From NCBI GenBank assembly GCA_947594335.1, contig CANQEC010000001.1, positions 1 through 46,747 on the forward strand: a stretch of 46,747 nt of DNA. Direction: 5' to 3'. This document shows positions 33,880-42,525 of this stretch, in pieces. A program made the translations under genes and the position numbers. The notes beneath the pieces are model-generated. The model ran no database searches and was not told the DNA's origin. It saw only the letters and a program-made list of their open reading frames with translations. Source of the DNA: an uncultured Lachnospiraceae bacterium (GTDB taxonomy: Bacteria; Bacillota; Clostridia; Lachnospirales; Lachnospiraceae). The first letter of the stretch is position 1; each line of letters starts with the position of its first letter.

Positions 33880-34596
33880 ATGAGCTATGAATTTGAGAGC
33901 AGGATCCGGTACAGCGAGACCGGCATGGACAGAAAACTGACTCTGGTGTCTATGGTCGATTATTTTCAGGACTGTACGACTTTTCACTCGGAGGTGTGCG
34001 GCCACGGAATTGATTTTGTGGAAGGGCAGGGCTGTGCGTGGATGCTGCTGTCGTGGCAGATCGATATAGCGCGCTATCCTGTGCTCGGCGATACCGTCCG
34101 GATCTGGACGGCGCCGTATGCGTTCAAGGGATTTTTTGGATACAGGAATTTTGCCCTGATCGGCGAGGACGGGACGTATCTGGCAAAGGCAAACAGTGTC
34201 TGGGTTTTTATGGACAGAAAAGCGGAGAGACCCTGCAGGATACTGCCGGAACATATATCGGGATACGGACAGGATGAAAAGCTGGAGATGGAATATCTTT
34301 CAAGGAAGATTCAGATCCCGCCCGGAGGGGAGAAAAAAGAGGCTTTTCAGGTTCACAGGTATCAGATCGACACGAACAATCACGTAAACAACGGACAGTA
34401 CATCAGAATGGCCGAGGAATATCTGCCGGAGGGAGTCTGTGTGTCAAGGCTGCGTGTGGAATACAGGCAGCAGGCGTATGTGAATGACACGATTGTTCCG
34501 GTGGTGCAGTCCGCGGACGGGGAGACGCTGGTTTCCCTGTGCGGTCTGGATGAAAAGCCGTACGCGGTGGTAAGCTTTACTCATCATAATATTTAA
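33880..34596 (+). CDS. Acyl-ACP thioesterase (FatA-like, double hotdog)
   Basis: A 238-residue acyl-[acyl-carrier-protein] thioesterase, releasing fatty acids from ACP. The N-terminal hotdog starts YEFESRIRYSETGMDRKLTLVSMVDYFQDC, typical of bacterial FatA-like enzymes. WMLLSWQIDIARYPVLGDTVRIWT and FGYRNFALIGEDG follow. The second hotdog holds the catalytic block DTNNHVNNGQYIRMAEEYLP, with His168 and Asn171 region residues. GAGAGGATGG precedes the ATG. The next gene starts 46 bp downstream and may be cotranscribed. Confidence 0.88.
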   Translation: MSYEFESRIRYSETGMDRKLTLVSMVDYFQDCTTFHSEVCGHGIDFVEGQGCAWMLLSWQIDIARYPVLGDTVRIWTAPYAFKGFFGYRNFALIGEDGTYLAKANSVWVFMDRKAERPCRILPEHISGYGQDEKLEMEYLSRKIQIPPGGEKKEAFQVHRYQIDTNNHVNNGQYIRMAEEYLPEGVCVSRLRVEYRQQAYVNDTIVPVVQSADGETLVSLCGLDEKPYAVVSFTHHNI

Positions 34597-34642
34597 TGTG
34601 AAAGCCCCGGGCGGGTTCTGAAATAAACCATAAGGAGAAGCC

Positions 34643-35479
34643 ATGCTGTTATTAGGAGAAAAACAGGAATTGATCGTAGTAAAGCCGGTGACGTTCGGAG
34701 TTTACCTCTCGGATGCGCCGGACGGGAAAGAGAGGGTTCTGCTTCCCGGGAAAGAGGTGCCGGAAGGAACCAGGGCGGGCGATGTCCTGCAGGTATTCCT
34801 GTATAAGGATTCAAAGGACAGGCTGATCGCGACAACGAGGGAACCGGCGCTCACGCTTGGAAAAACAGCGGTACTTACAGTCCGGGAGATCTCAAAAATC
34901 GGGGCATTCCTTGACTGGGGACTTGAGAAAGATCTTCTGCTTCCTTTCCGGGAACAGACGGCAAAGCTTGAGGCCGGCGACAGCTGCCTGGCCGCTTTGT
35001 ATATTGACAAGAGCAGCCGCCTCTGCGCGACGATGAAGGTATACCATTATCTGGAGAAAAAATCCCCCTACAAAGCGGGAGATCAGGTGGACGGCCGCGT
35101 ATATGAGATCAGCGGAAATTTCGGCGCGTTTGTCGCCGTGGACGACAGATATACGGCGCTGATCCCGGCGAGGGAGGTTCCGACGGGGATAAAGGCAGGC
35201 GATCTCATCCATGCCCGGGTGACCGGCGTGAAGGAGGATGGAAAGCTGGATCTGAGCATCCGCGAGAAAGCCTATCTGCAGATCGACGAGGACGCGGAGA
35301 ATATCATGCAGGTGATCGACGAGTTTGAAGGAGTTCTCCCGTTTAACGATAAGGTGTCGCCGGAAATTATAAAAAGAGAGTTTGGACTGAGCAAAAACGC
35401 GTTTAAGCGGGCAGTCGGCAGACTGCTGAAACAGGGACGGATCGAGATTGAGGAAAACAGGATCCGCAGGATCAGATAG
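34643..35479 (+). CDS. CvfB-like S1 RNA-binding protein
   Basis: A 278-residue protein of the CvfB/YitL family with tandem S1-type OB folds (about 1-65, 70-135 and 145-215) and a C-terminal winged-helix segment (INxFEGVLPFNDKVSPEIIKREFGLSKNAFKRAVGRLLKQG type, 225-270). Typical family motifs are VYLSDAPDGKERVLLP, SKIGAFLDWGLEKDLLLP and GAFVAVDDRYTALIP. Members bind RNA and affect virulence-gene expression in Staphylococcus; the role here is unknown. AAGGAGAAGCC precedes the ATG. A strong terminator follows at 35559. Confidence 0.88.
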   Translation: MLLLGEKQELIVVKPVTFGVYLSDAPDGKERVLLPGKEVPEGTRAGDVLQVFLYKDSKDRLIATTREPALTLGKTAVLTVREISKIGAFLDWGLEKDLLLPFREQTAKLEAGDSCLAALYIDKSSRLCATMKVYHYLEKKSPYKAGDQVDGRVYEISGNFGAFVAVDDRYTALIPAREVPTGIKAGDLIHARVTGVKEDGKLDLSIREKAYLQIDEDAENIMQVIDEFEGVLPFNDKVSPEIIKREFGLSKNAFKRAVGRLLKQGRIEIEENRIRRIR

Positions 35480-35558
35480 GACACGCAGAGTCCGCCTGGT
35501 CTGAAGACGGCCTGCCGGTCTCTGCTATGAGATCGGACTTATAGAGGAGAATAAAAAG

Positions 35559-35614
35559 AACAGCTTCGGCAGATACTGTGAACAGAGCTGCAGTGTCTGC
35601 GGGGCTGTTTTTTT
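35559..35614 (+). terminator. Terminator after the CvfB-like gene
   Basis: A long imperfect stem begins AACAGCTTCGGCAGA and returns through TCTGCGGGGCTGTT, followed by a T-run ending at 35614. Confidence 0.85.
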
Positions 35615-35619
35615 CTGTG

Positions 35620-35704
35620 CAGACTCGGGCAGGGAAATCAGCTGCTGACGCAGCACCCGGACCGCGCAGACGAGCAGGAGGAAAAACCGCCTCCTGCCCG
35701 ATCA
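35620..35704 (+). repeat. Two-hairpin dispersed repeat, copy D
   Basis: CAGACTCGGGCAGGGAAATC, then AGCTGCTGACGCAGCA, CCGCGCAGACGAG and the second hairpin GCAGGAGG/CCTCCTGC, ending CCCGATC. It sits between the CvfB terminator and the spoVA-linked operon. Confidence 0.85.
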
Positions 35705-35760
35705 GTTCCGCGTCACATGCTGATTCATTTTTGAATTTGAAGCCGAGAGGAGTGAATATT

Positions 35761-36072
35761 TTGAGCAGAAGATTCATGCTGAGATATCTGATACTGATCG
35801 CGTTTCTCGCGCTCTGCGCGGGGGCGGCCTGGTACAGAAACAGTACGTCGAAGGTGCATACGGCTGACACGGTGCTTGCAAAGCGGGAGAACGGGGAGTT
35901 CTTTTCCGCCTGCGAAACGATGCCTGACCATTACGCCATGGTCCGCGGAACTTCAGGGGAACGTTTTGCCACGTCACAGAAAGGTTTTTGGGCAGGATAC
36001 GCCGCGCTGCAGAGAAGCTTTCCAAAAAAATATGCCGTGCTGCAGAGAAAATGGGAAGGAGCAGGGATATGA
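35761..36072 (+). CDS. Small membrane-anchored or exported protein coupled to spoVAA
   Basis: A 103-residue protein with an N-terminal hydrophobic helix (MLRYLILIAFLALCAGAAWY) followed by a mostly soluble domain (ETMPDHYAMVRGTSGERFATSQKGFWAGYAALQRSF). The start is probably the TTG at 35761 after GAGAGGAGTG; an ATG at 35776 is the alternative. Longer frames from 35578 would read through the dispersed repeat. Its stop overlaps the spoVAA start in ATGA, so it is very likely in the same sporulation operon. I do not recognise the family. Confidence 0.65.
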   Translation: MSRRFMLRYLILIAFLALCAGAAWYRNSTSKVHTADTVLAKRENGEFFSACETMPDHYAMVRGTSGERFATSQKGFWAGYAALQRSFPKKYAVLQRKWEGAGI

Positions 36073-36686
36073 GCGCGGAGACACTTTATCTGAAAATTGA
36101 TAAAAATGTTCAGGCAAAGGGAGATCAGGTATATCTGAGGGATATCGCGGATATCTGCTGCGCGCAGAAGGCGGTTGAAAACAAAGTGAAAACACTGCGC
36201 CTTCCCACCAAGATCATCAGAGGGCCGGGGCGCTACGTGTTTTCCGTATTTGACGTGATCAAAGTGATACAGCAGGAGTACCCGAATCTGGAGATCAGTA
36301 ATCTGGGGGAAGCGGATTTTATTATTACCGTGGAGAAAGAGCAGGTCATGCCGGACGCCTGGAACTGGTGCAAGACGATTCTGGTCTGTTTTCTCTCTTT
36401 TTTCGGAGCGGCGTTTTCGATCATGGCGTTTAACAACGACGTCGGGATCACAACGCTGTTCGGCCAGCTTTACGAGCAGTTTACCGGGGAGTTATCGGAC
36501 GGATTTACGATCCTGGAGGTGACATATTCCGTGGGAGTCGGGCTTGGGATCCTGCTGTTTTTCCATCATTTTGCGAGAAACAAGGACAAGGCGGATCCGA
36601 CGCCGCTTGAGATCGAGATGCGGACCTATGAGGACGATGTGGATACGACGCTGATTGAGTCGGAAAACCGAAAGGAGACAGTGTAG
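36069..36686 (+). CDS. spoVAA: Stage V sporulation protein AA
   Basis: A 205-residue SpoVAA protein, part of the spore inner-membrane system for dipicolinic acid movement. The N-terminal soluble domain (1-90) includes LYLKIDKNVQAKGDQVYLRDIADICC, very typical of the family. Two transmembrane helices lie near 98-122 and 152-175. The start at 36069 overlaps the upstream stop by 4 bp, with GGAAGGAGCAGGG as SD. spoVAB follows directly. Forespore (sigma G) expression is expected from the family; I could not find a convincing sigma-G promoter. Confidence 0.92.
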   Translation: MSAETLYLKIDKNVQAKGDQVYLRDIADICCAQKAVENKVKTLRLPTKIIRGPGRYVFSVFDVIKVIQQEYPNLEISNLGEADFIITVEKEQVMPDAWNWCKTILVCFLSFFGAAFSIMAFNNDVGITTLFGQLYEQFTGELSDGFTILEVTYSVGVGLGILLFFHHFARNKDKADPTPLEIEMRTYEDDVDTTLIESENRKETV

Positions 36687-37127
36687 ATGGCGGCGCATAT
36701 TTTTCTTGGGATCGTGGGATTTTCCTCCGGTTTTCTGGTGGCGGGAGGCGTTGTCGCCCTTATGATCGGCCTCGGCGTCATCACGCGCTTTATCGGGATC
36801 ACGCACACAGCCAGGCACGCCGAACTGTATGAGGACGCGATCCTGGCCGGAACAATTGCAGGAACGGTGCTGACGGTATTCGATGTGAAGCCGCATGTCT
36901 TTGTGTCGGGGATTGCCGGCGCGGCCGTTCTGATCCTGTTCGGACTGTTTATGGGGATGTTTGTCGGGGGCTGGATCATGGCCCTCGCGGAGGTCGTCAA
37001 CGTATTTCCCGTATTCTGCCGCAGGATGGGCATCGTAAAAGGAATGAGCTGGCTCGTGATCGCGCTGGCGCTCGGAAAGACGGCGGGGTGCCTGATGCAT
37101 TTTTATCTGAGATGGGGGCAGGGATAG
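36687..37127 (+). CDS. spoVAB: Stage V sporulation protein AB
   Basis: A 146-residue integral membrane protein with four predicted helices (about 5-30, 50-75, 78-100 and 120-140). The motif GVVALMIGLGVITRFIGITHTARH is typical of SpoVAB. The ATG at 36687 follows the spoVAA TAG at once (AAAGGAGACAGTGTAG as SD). The usual downstream spoVAC, spoVAD and spoVAE are not here; the next gene is an unrelated ATPase. Confidence 0.93.
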   Translation: MAAHIFLGIVGFSSGFLVAGGVVALMIGLGVITRFIGITHTARHAELYEDAILAGTIAGTVLTVFDVKPHVFVSGIAGAAVLILFGLFMGMFVGGWIMALAEVVNVFPVFCRRMGIVKGMSWLVIALALGKTAGCLMHFYLRWGQG

Positions 37128-37164
37128 TGCGGCTGCCTCCTCCTGCACGGTTTGAAAAATTTAT

Positions 37165-37193
37165 ATGGCAAAAAAGGATCGCCGTGTTATAAT
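37165..37193 (+). promoter_or_regulatory. Promoter of the PF09818-type ATPase gene
   Basis: ATGGCA (37165-37170), a 17-bp spacer and a perfect TATAAT (37188-37193). The leader then forms a stem AAAGCTCC (37205-37212)/GGAGCTTT (37236-37243) with an inner GGC/GCC. Confidence 0.65.
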
Positions 37194-37278
37194 AAATTAC
37201 GGCAAAAGCTCCGGCGGCAAAACGCGGGCCCTAAAGGAGCTTTAAAGAGATTGACTCAAAAAGGAGAACTGGAAATTT

Positions 37279-38949
37279 ATGAAAACAAAGGAAGAACTGA
37301 AGCGGCATCTTGCGCAGATCGATCATAAAAGCTACAAGGCGTACCGGGAACTTGAGGGAATGTATGAGTTCGGCGCGTACCGTCTGAGCATCGATCATGT
37401 GCAGGGGGATCCCTTCGCGACGCCGTCGCGGGTGAGGCTCCTGTATAAAAACGCCGGAAATATAAAGGAAGAGTTTTTCAACACGAAAGCGCGCAAGGCG
37501 GCGGCGGAAGATTTTCTTCTCCGCAGGCTGCACCGGAGCCTGCGTGAATCCGCGGGAGACGGACGCAAAGGCTCCGGAAAGAGCGGACTGATCACGGCGT
37601 GCCGGGTCGGGCAGGAGGTGCTTGAGCGGACGGCCGTTCTGCTCTCGCGCGATGTCATAGAGGTGAGGATCGAGGTTGGTTTCCCGGCTTACGGGCGGAC
37701 GATCGCCGCGCGGGAACTGGAGGAGATTCTGTTTCGCGTGCTTCCGGAGGCGGCTGATCAGACGTTTGCGGTATGTCCGGATCTGGTGCGCGGGATGACA
37801 AAGGCCGTGGAGCTGGCGGACGATCAGGAGTACATACGAAAGGAGCTGGAAAAGCGCGGTCTCGTCTCGTTTGTGGCGGACGGGGCGGTTCTTCCGCGCG
37901 AGAGCGGGATCTCCCAGCGGCCGATGAAAGATGCCGTGAAGTTCAGAAGTCCTGAAAGCCTTGCGGTGACGATGACGCTGCCGCACAAAGGCGAGCTGAG
38001 GGGAATGGGTATCCGCCGCGGCGTCACGGTGATCGTGGGCGGCGGCTATCACGGAAAATCCACGCTGCTCAAGGCCATTGAGCGCGGCGTTTACAACCAC
38101 ATCAGCGGCGACGGCAGGGAGTATGTGATCACGGATGAGACGGCGTTCAAGCTCCGTGCGGAGGAAGGAAGATGTATCCACCAGGAGGACATTTCCCTGT
38201 TTATCGATCATCTTCCCAGCCACGCGGATACGGTGCGCTTCGGGACGGAGAACGCGAGCGGCAGCACATCCCAGGCTGCGAACACGGTGGAGGCGCTCGC
38301 GTGCAAAAGCCGCGTGCTTCTGATCGACGAGGACACCTCGGCGACCAATTTCATGGTCAGGGATGAGGTGATGGCGCGCCTGGTTGCGGATGAGAAGGAA
38401 CCGATCACGCCGTTTATCCGGAAGGTGCGCGCCTTATATCAGGAATTTGGCATATCGACGGTGCTGGTTGTGGGAAGCTCCGGAGCATATCTGTCTGTGG
38501 CGGACACGGTCGTGCAGATGGACTGCTACGAGGCGAAGGATGTGACGGAAAAAGCGGAAAAAATCGCGCGGGAACAGGCCGCGATACCGGACGAGCCGGT
38601 GCAGAAAAAAGAGTGGATCCGCTATCCGGTCCGCAAAAAGAAAATTGAAAAGATGCGTGTTCACGGGTGGGATACGCTCTCGCTTGACCGCTCGGAGATC
38701 GACCTGCGCTATCTGGAGCAGATCACGGACGAGACGCAGACGGCCGCTCTTGGATACATTCTCCAGTATGTGCTGGAGCGGATGGCGGACGGGAGAAAGA
38801 GCGCGGCCGTGCTTGCGCATGAGGCGTTTGTGAAGCAGGAGCGGGAAGGTCTTGTGTCGATGGTCCCGCAAAATTACGGAGCGGGGGCGCCGGCTGCCGT
38901 GCGGGAACAGGAGATCCTTGCGGGGCTTGTCCGCTATCGTCTGCTGTAA
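37279..38949 (+). CDS. ABC-class ATPase domain protein (PF09818 type)
   Basis: A 556-residue predicted ATPase of the ABC class. The N-terminus (LKRHLAQIDHKSYKAYRELEGMYEF) and SIDHVQGDPFATPSRVRL are characteristic. Walker A is GGGYHGKSTLL at about 254-264, followed by the diagnostic stretch GVYNHISGDGREYVITDETAFKLRAEEGR. FSVPKR-like regions are replaced by FGTENASGSTSQAANTVEAL, the signature-like segment. Walker B is SRVLLIDEDTSATNFM near 350. The function of this family is not established. The gene has its own promoter, and AAAAAGGAGAACTGG precedes the ATG. Confidence 0.88.
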   Translation: MKTKEELKRHLAQIDHKSYKAYRELEGMYEFGAYRLSIDHVQGDPFATPSRVRLLYKNAGNIKEEFFNTKARKAAAEDFLLRRLHRSLRESAGDGRKGSGKSGLITACRVGQEVLERTAVLLSRDVIEVRIEVGFPAYGRTIAARELEEILFRVLPEAADQTFAVCPDLVRGMTKAVELADDQEYIRKELEKRGLVSFVADGAVLPRESGISQRPMKDAVKFRSPESLAVTMTLPHKGELRGMGIRRGVTVIVGGGYHGKSTLLKAIERGVYNHISGDGREYVITDETAFKLRAEEGRCIHQEDISLFIDHLPSHADTVRFGTENASGSTSQAANTVEALACKSRVLLIDEDTSATNFMVRDEVMARLVADEKEPITPFIRKVRALYQEFGISTVLVVGSSGAYLSVADTVVQMDCYEAKDVTEKAEKIAREQAAIPDEPVQKKEWIRYPVRKKKIEKMRVHGWDTLSLDRSEIDLRYLEQITDETQTAALGYILQYVLERMADGRKSAAVLAHEAFVKQEREGLVSMVPQNYGAGAPAAVREQEILAGLVRYRLL

Positions 38950-39004
38950 CGCAGACCATGCGGCGCAAAATACCGGATACTTTCCTGACAAAAGGGGGAT
39001 ATCG

Positions 39005-40057
39005 ATGCGTTTTATGCATATAGCCGACGTACATCTCGGAGCAGCGCCGGACGCGGAGTTTGCCTGGGCAAAGGACAGGGGCCGCGAGATCTGGGAAAGC
39101 TTCCGCAGATGTATCGGGGAGGCAAATGAAAAACAGGCGGATCTTCTTCTGATCGCGGGGGATCTGTTTCACCGCCAGCCGACGGCGCGGGAACTGAAGG
39201 AGGTCAGCTATCTGTTCTCCACGCTGAAAAGGACGCTGGTCGTTCTGATCGCCGGCAATCATGATTATCTGAAGCCGGCTTCCCCCTGGATGGATTTCCG
39301 GTGGGGAAAGAATGTGGTCTGTCTGTTTTCGCAGGAATGCGAGAAGGTGCGCTTCCCGGATCTGAAAACGGAGGTCTATGGACTGAGCTACCACCAGCAG
39401 GAGATCACGGAACCGCTCTATGACAGCATTCGGGCGGAAAAAAACGATTATTTCAAGATCCTGCTCGCCCACGGGGGCGACGCGAACCATATTCCGCTGT
39501 CGAAAAAGGCGCTGGAGGAGTCGGGGTTCGATTACATAGCACTGGGACATATTCACAAGCCATGCGAGCTTATTCCGGGATTTGCGCGGTATGCGGGAGC
39601 GCTTGAGCCGATCGACTGCGCGGATGTCGGTCCGCACGGCTATATTCTGGGGGAGGTTCAGCGCAGGAAGCTGAAGCTGTCTTTTGTTGACCTGAGTTCC
39701 CGGAGGTATATCCACAGGGATGTGGAGGTCACGGAGGAGGACACGGTATATTCTCTGCGTGAGAAGATTTCCGGTCTGGTTTTTGAGGAAGGCCAGCAGA
39801 ACATGTACAGGATCCGTCTTGTGGGGCAGAGGGATCCGCAGCTGGTCCCCGATCTTCGGGAATACAAAAAATGCGGCAGGATTGTGGAGATCAGGGATAT
39901 GACGGCGCCGGCTTTTCACATTGAGGATCTGAGGGAACGGTACAGGGGTCAGCTGATCGGCGATTTTATTGAGAGCTTTGGGGAGGAACCGCGCAAAGTT
40001 GTGGAGGAGAAAGCTCTGCGCTACGGACTGGAGGCTCTGCTGTACGGAAAATTGTGA
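39005..40057 (+). CDS. Metallophosphoesterase of the SbcD/YhaO type
   Basis: A 350-residue nuclease-like metallophosphoesterase. Metal-binding motifs in order: HIADVHLGA (5-13), AGDLFHRQP (about 54-62), AGNHDY (about 84-89), LAHGGD and GHIHKP. The C-terminal third resembles the capping domain of DNA-repair exonucleases. The ATG at 39005 after AAAGGGGGATATCG was chosen; an earlier in-frame ATG at 38852 lies inside the upstream gene. It pairs with the following ATPase, as YhaO pairs with YhaN in Bacillus, giving a small SbcCD-like complex. Confidence 0.87.
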   Translation: MRFMHIADVHLGAAPDAEFAWAKDRGREIWESFRRCIGEANEKQADLLLIAGDLFHRQPTARELKEVSYLFSTLKRTLVVLIAGNHDYLKPASPWMDFRWGKNVVCLFSQECEKVRFPDLKTEVYGLSYHQQEITEPLYDSIRAEKNDYFKILLAHGGDANHIPLSKKALEESGFDYIALGHIHKPCELIPGFARYAGALEPIDCADVGPHGYILGEVQRRKLKLSFVDLSSRRYIHRDVEVTEEDTVYSLREKISGLVFEEGQQNMYRIRLVGQRDPQLVPDLREYKKCGRIVEIRDMTAPAFHIEDLRERYRGQLIGDFIESFGEEPRKVVEEKALRYGLEALLYGKL

Positions 40058-40072
40058 GGCCGGAGGGGTTTT

Positions 40073-41584
40073 ATGGAAATACGGGAGCTGCATCTGAAAC
40101 ACTACGGAAAATTTGACGATCATCGGATATCGCTGCAGCCGGGGATCAATATCATATACGGAAAGAACGAGACCGGGAAGACCACGATTCATTCGTTTAT
40201 CCGCGCGATGTTCTTCGGACTGCCGCGCGGACGCGGACGTCAGGCGAAGGCGGATGAGTACAGCCTGCGCCAGCCGTGGGAAAATCCATCGTATTTTGCG
40301 GGGAGCATGACGATCCTGGAAGGCGGGGAAACCTATCGGATCGACCGGAATTTTAACCGGGAACAGCAGACCTGCACAGTGGACAATCTGTCGAAAGCGG
40401 CCAGGGCCGCGGACGGGGAGCAGGAGATCCGGCGGCTTTTTGGATGGATGAATGAGACGGTTTTCTGCAATACGCTGTTTGTCCGGCAGGCGCGCGTGGA
40501 GACGGAGGAAGCTCTGGCGGAAGAACTGCGGGGCTTCCTGGTAAATTACGACAGGGCGCTTGGGATGCAGACGGATGTCTCCCGGGCTTTGCAGAGTCTT
40601 CAGAAGAAAAAGAAAGAATTTTTGCAGAAGAAAAAAGCGGAGGAGGAGCTGCTGGAGGAGCAGATCGGGCGCCGTCAGGCGGAGGCGGATTATGTGCGCC
40701 GCGAGATTGATTCCCTGAAGGAGAGAGGGGAGGCTCTGTCTGCTGGTCCGTCCGAAGAGCCGGGGACCGAAAACCAGGAGGAAGAACCGAAAGAGAGGTC
40801 ACCCAAATACAGGATCCTGACGGAGGTTTTTCTGGCGGCCGCAGCCTTAACCGCGTTCGCGATGGCGTGGCTGTTCCGCGCTTTGCGGATCCGTATTTTT
40901 CTCGGTATATTCGCGGCGCTGTTTCTTGCACTGATACTTCCGGTGCATAAGCTTTTGTCCGGGGACGAGGACGAGGCGAAAGACTGGCCAAAGGAGATGG
41001 GAGAACAGTCCGGGGCTGTCAGGGAACAGCTGCAGAGGCAGGAGGAAAAATATCAGCAGCTGCAGAACGAGCTCGAGGAGCTTTATCAGAATCATGTGAA
41101 GACGGAGGGGAGCGCGATCGAGATCGAGGCGCTGAATATGGCGATCGACCGGATTTCTGATCTGTCGGCGTCCGTTTTTAAGGAATCGGGGGGCGGCCTG
41201 GCCCAGAAAACGTCGGAGATATTTGGCTGTATCACCGGGGGAAGATACACGGGCGTTTCCATGGACGGATCTCTGGACATCAGGATTTTGTCCCGGGACC
41301 GCGTGCTCGACCTTCGCGAGCTGAGCTTCGGGACGATGCAGCAGGTTTATTTCGCGCTGCGCGTCGCGGCGGGGGAACTGTTCGCAAAGGGAAGACAGTT
41401 TCCTCTGATCTTTGACGAACCGTTTGCGATGTATGACGACGCGCGGCTTGCGGCGGTGCTGAGATGGCTGTACCGCAGCGGCCGCCAGGTGATCCTCTTT
41501 ACCTGTCAGGACAGGGAGAGGAGGATCCTTGAAAAGATAAAAGCCGCGGGCGGCGCTTCCGGACAGAAAAAGGAGGAGCTTTAA
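40073..41584 (+). CDS. SbcC/YhaN-like ATPase with membrane hairpin
   Basis: A 503-residue AAA/SMC-type ATPase. The N-terminus (MEIREL-LKHYGKFDDHRISLQPGINIIYG) leads into Walker A GKNETGKTT at about 30-38. A Q-loop region and a coiled coil (about 165-230) follow. Two adjacent hydrophobic segments at about 248-290 (LTEVFLAAAALTAFAM, IRIFLGIFAALFLALIL) form a predicted membrane hairpin. A second coiled coil follows. The C-terminal lobe has the signature LSFGTMQQVYFALRVA and Walker B PLIFDEPF. It is far shorter than SbcC. It starts 15 bp after the metallophosphoesterase, so the two probably form a membrane-associated Mre11/Rad50-like pair. Confidence 0.85.
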   Translation: MEIRELHLKHYGKFDDHRISLQPGINIIYGKNETGKTTIHSFIRAMFFGLPRGRGRQAKADEYSLRQPWENPSYFAGSMTILEGGETYRIDRNFNREQQTCTVDNLSKAARAADGEQEIRRLFGWMNETVFCNTLFVRQARVETEEALAEELRGFLVNYDRALGMQTDVSRALQSLQKKKKEFLQKKKAEEELLEEQIGRRQAEADYVRREIDSLKERGEALSAGPSEEPGTENQEEEPKERSPKYRILTEVFLAAAALTAFAMAWLFRALRIRIFLGIFAALFLALILPVHKLLSGDEDEAKDWPKEMGEQSGAVREQLQRQEEKYQQLQNELEELYQNHVKTEGSAIEIEALNMAIDRISDLSASVFKESGGGLAQKTSEIFGCITGGRYTGVSMDGSLDIRILSRDRVLDLRELSFGTMQQVYFALRVAAGELFAKGRQFPLIFDEPFAMYDDARLAAVLRWLYRSGRQVILFTCQDRERRILEKIKAAGGASGQKKEEL

Positions 41585-41630
41585 GGAGGACAAAGGCCGT
41601 AAACGGAAACAAAATGCAGAGGAGGAATTT

Positions 41631-42482
41631 ATGTCGGAGCATGTATATCTGGGATGTCATCTCTCCTCCTCCAGGGGATTTCTGCACATGGGAAAGGAAG
41701 CGGTCTCGATCGGAGCGGACACGTTTCAGTTCTTTACGCGGAATCCCAGGGGGAGCAGGGCAAAGGAAATAAACGAAAAGGATGTGGAAGCGTACCTGGC
41801 ATACGCCGCGGAGCACGGAATCGGCACAGTTGTGGCGCATGCTCCGTATACGCTGAATCCGTGCTCGGCGGATGAACACACAAGGGAATTTGCGCTTCTG
41901 ACGATGAAGGACGATTTAAGGCGCATGGAATATCTGCCGGGAAATGTCTATAATTTTCATCCGGGAAGCCATGTGGGGCAGGGAATCGAAAAAGGGATCG
42001 ATCTGATCGCGGACGCGCTGAACGAGATACTGACGCCCGGACAGCATACGACCGTGCTGCTTGAGACGATGGCGGGGAAAGGAAGCGAGGTGGGCAGCCG
42101 TTTTGAGGAGCTGGCCGCGATTTTGGAGCGTGTAAAGCTGGATGAGTATATGGGGGTCTGTCTTGACACCTGCCATGTCTACGACGCGGGCTATGATATT
42201 GTGAATCAGCTGGATGACGTGCTCGATGAGTTTGACCGCGTGATCGGGCTTGACCGGCTGCGCGCCGTCCATGTCAACGACAGCAAAAATCCGTTTGAAA
42301 GTCACAAGGACCGTCATGAGAAGATCGGACAGGGAACGCTGGGCTTTGAAGCTCTCTGCCGCGTGGTCCATCATCCGAAGCTTTCGCATCTGCCGTTCTG
42401 CCTTGAGACGCCGAACGAACTTCCGGGCTATGCAAAAGAGATCCGGATGCTGCGGGAGGGCGTGCCGCAGCTGCAGGGGTAA
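41631..42482 (+). CDS. nfo: Endonuclease IV (AP endonuclease)
   Basis: A 283-residue TIM-barrel AP endonuclease of the Nfo family, cutting DNA at abasic sites. Zn-ligand motifs are visible: VVAHAPYTLN, NFHPGSHVGQG, LLETMAGKGSEVGS, GVCLDTCHVYDAGYD, HVNDSKNPFESHKDRHEKIGQG, and the C-terminal CLETPN. AGAGGAGGAATTT precedes the ATG. It lies 46 bp after the YhaN-like gene, so three repair-type genes may form an operon. Confidence 0.95.
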   Translation: MSEHVYLGCHLSSSRGFLHMGKEAVSIGADTFQFFTRNPRGSRAKEINEKDVEAYLAYAAEHGIGTVVAHAPYTLNPCSADEHTREFALLTMKDDLRRMEYLPGNVYNFHPGSHVGQGIEKGIDLIADALNEILTPGQHTTVLLETMAGKGSEVGSRFEELAAILERVKLDEYMGVCLDTCHVYDAGYDIVNQLDDVLDEFDRVIGLDRLRAVHVNDSKNPFESHKDRHEKIGQGTLGFEALCRVVHHPKLSHLPFCLETPNELPGYAKEIRMLREGVPQLQG

Positions 42483-42525
42483 AAGCCTGCGGGTTTCGCG
42501 AGTCCGGAATAAATCCCAAAAAAAG

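Noticed and set aside
37199..37245. c-di-GMP-I riboswitch in the ATPase leader
   Set aside because: Only a vague resemblance to the 3' half of that motif (GGCAAA, GGGCCC-TAA); the conserved first half is missing and the predicted transcript start is too close.
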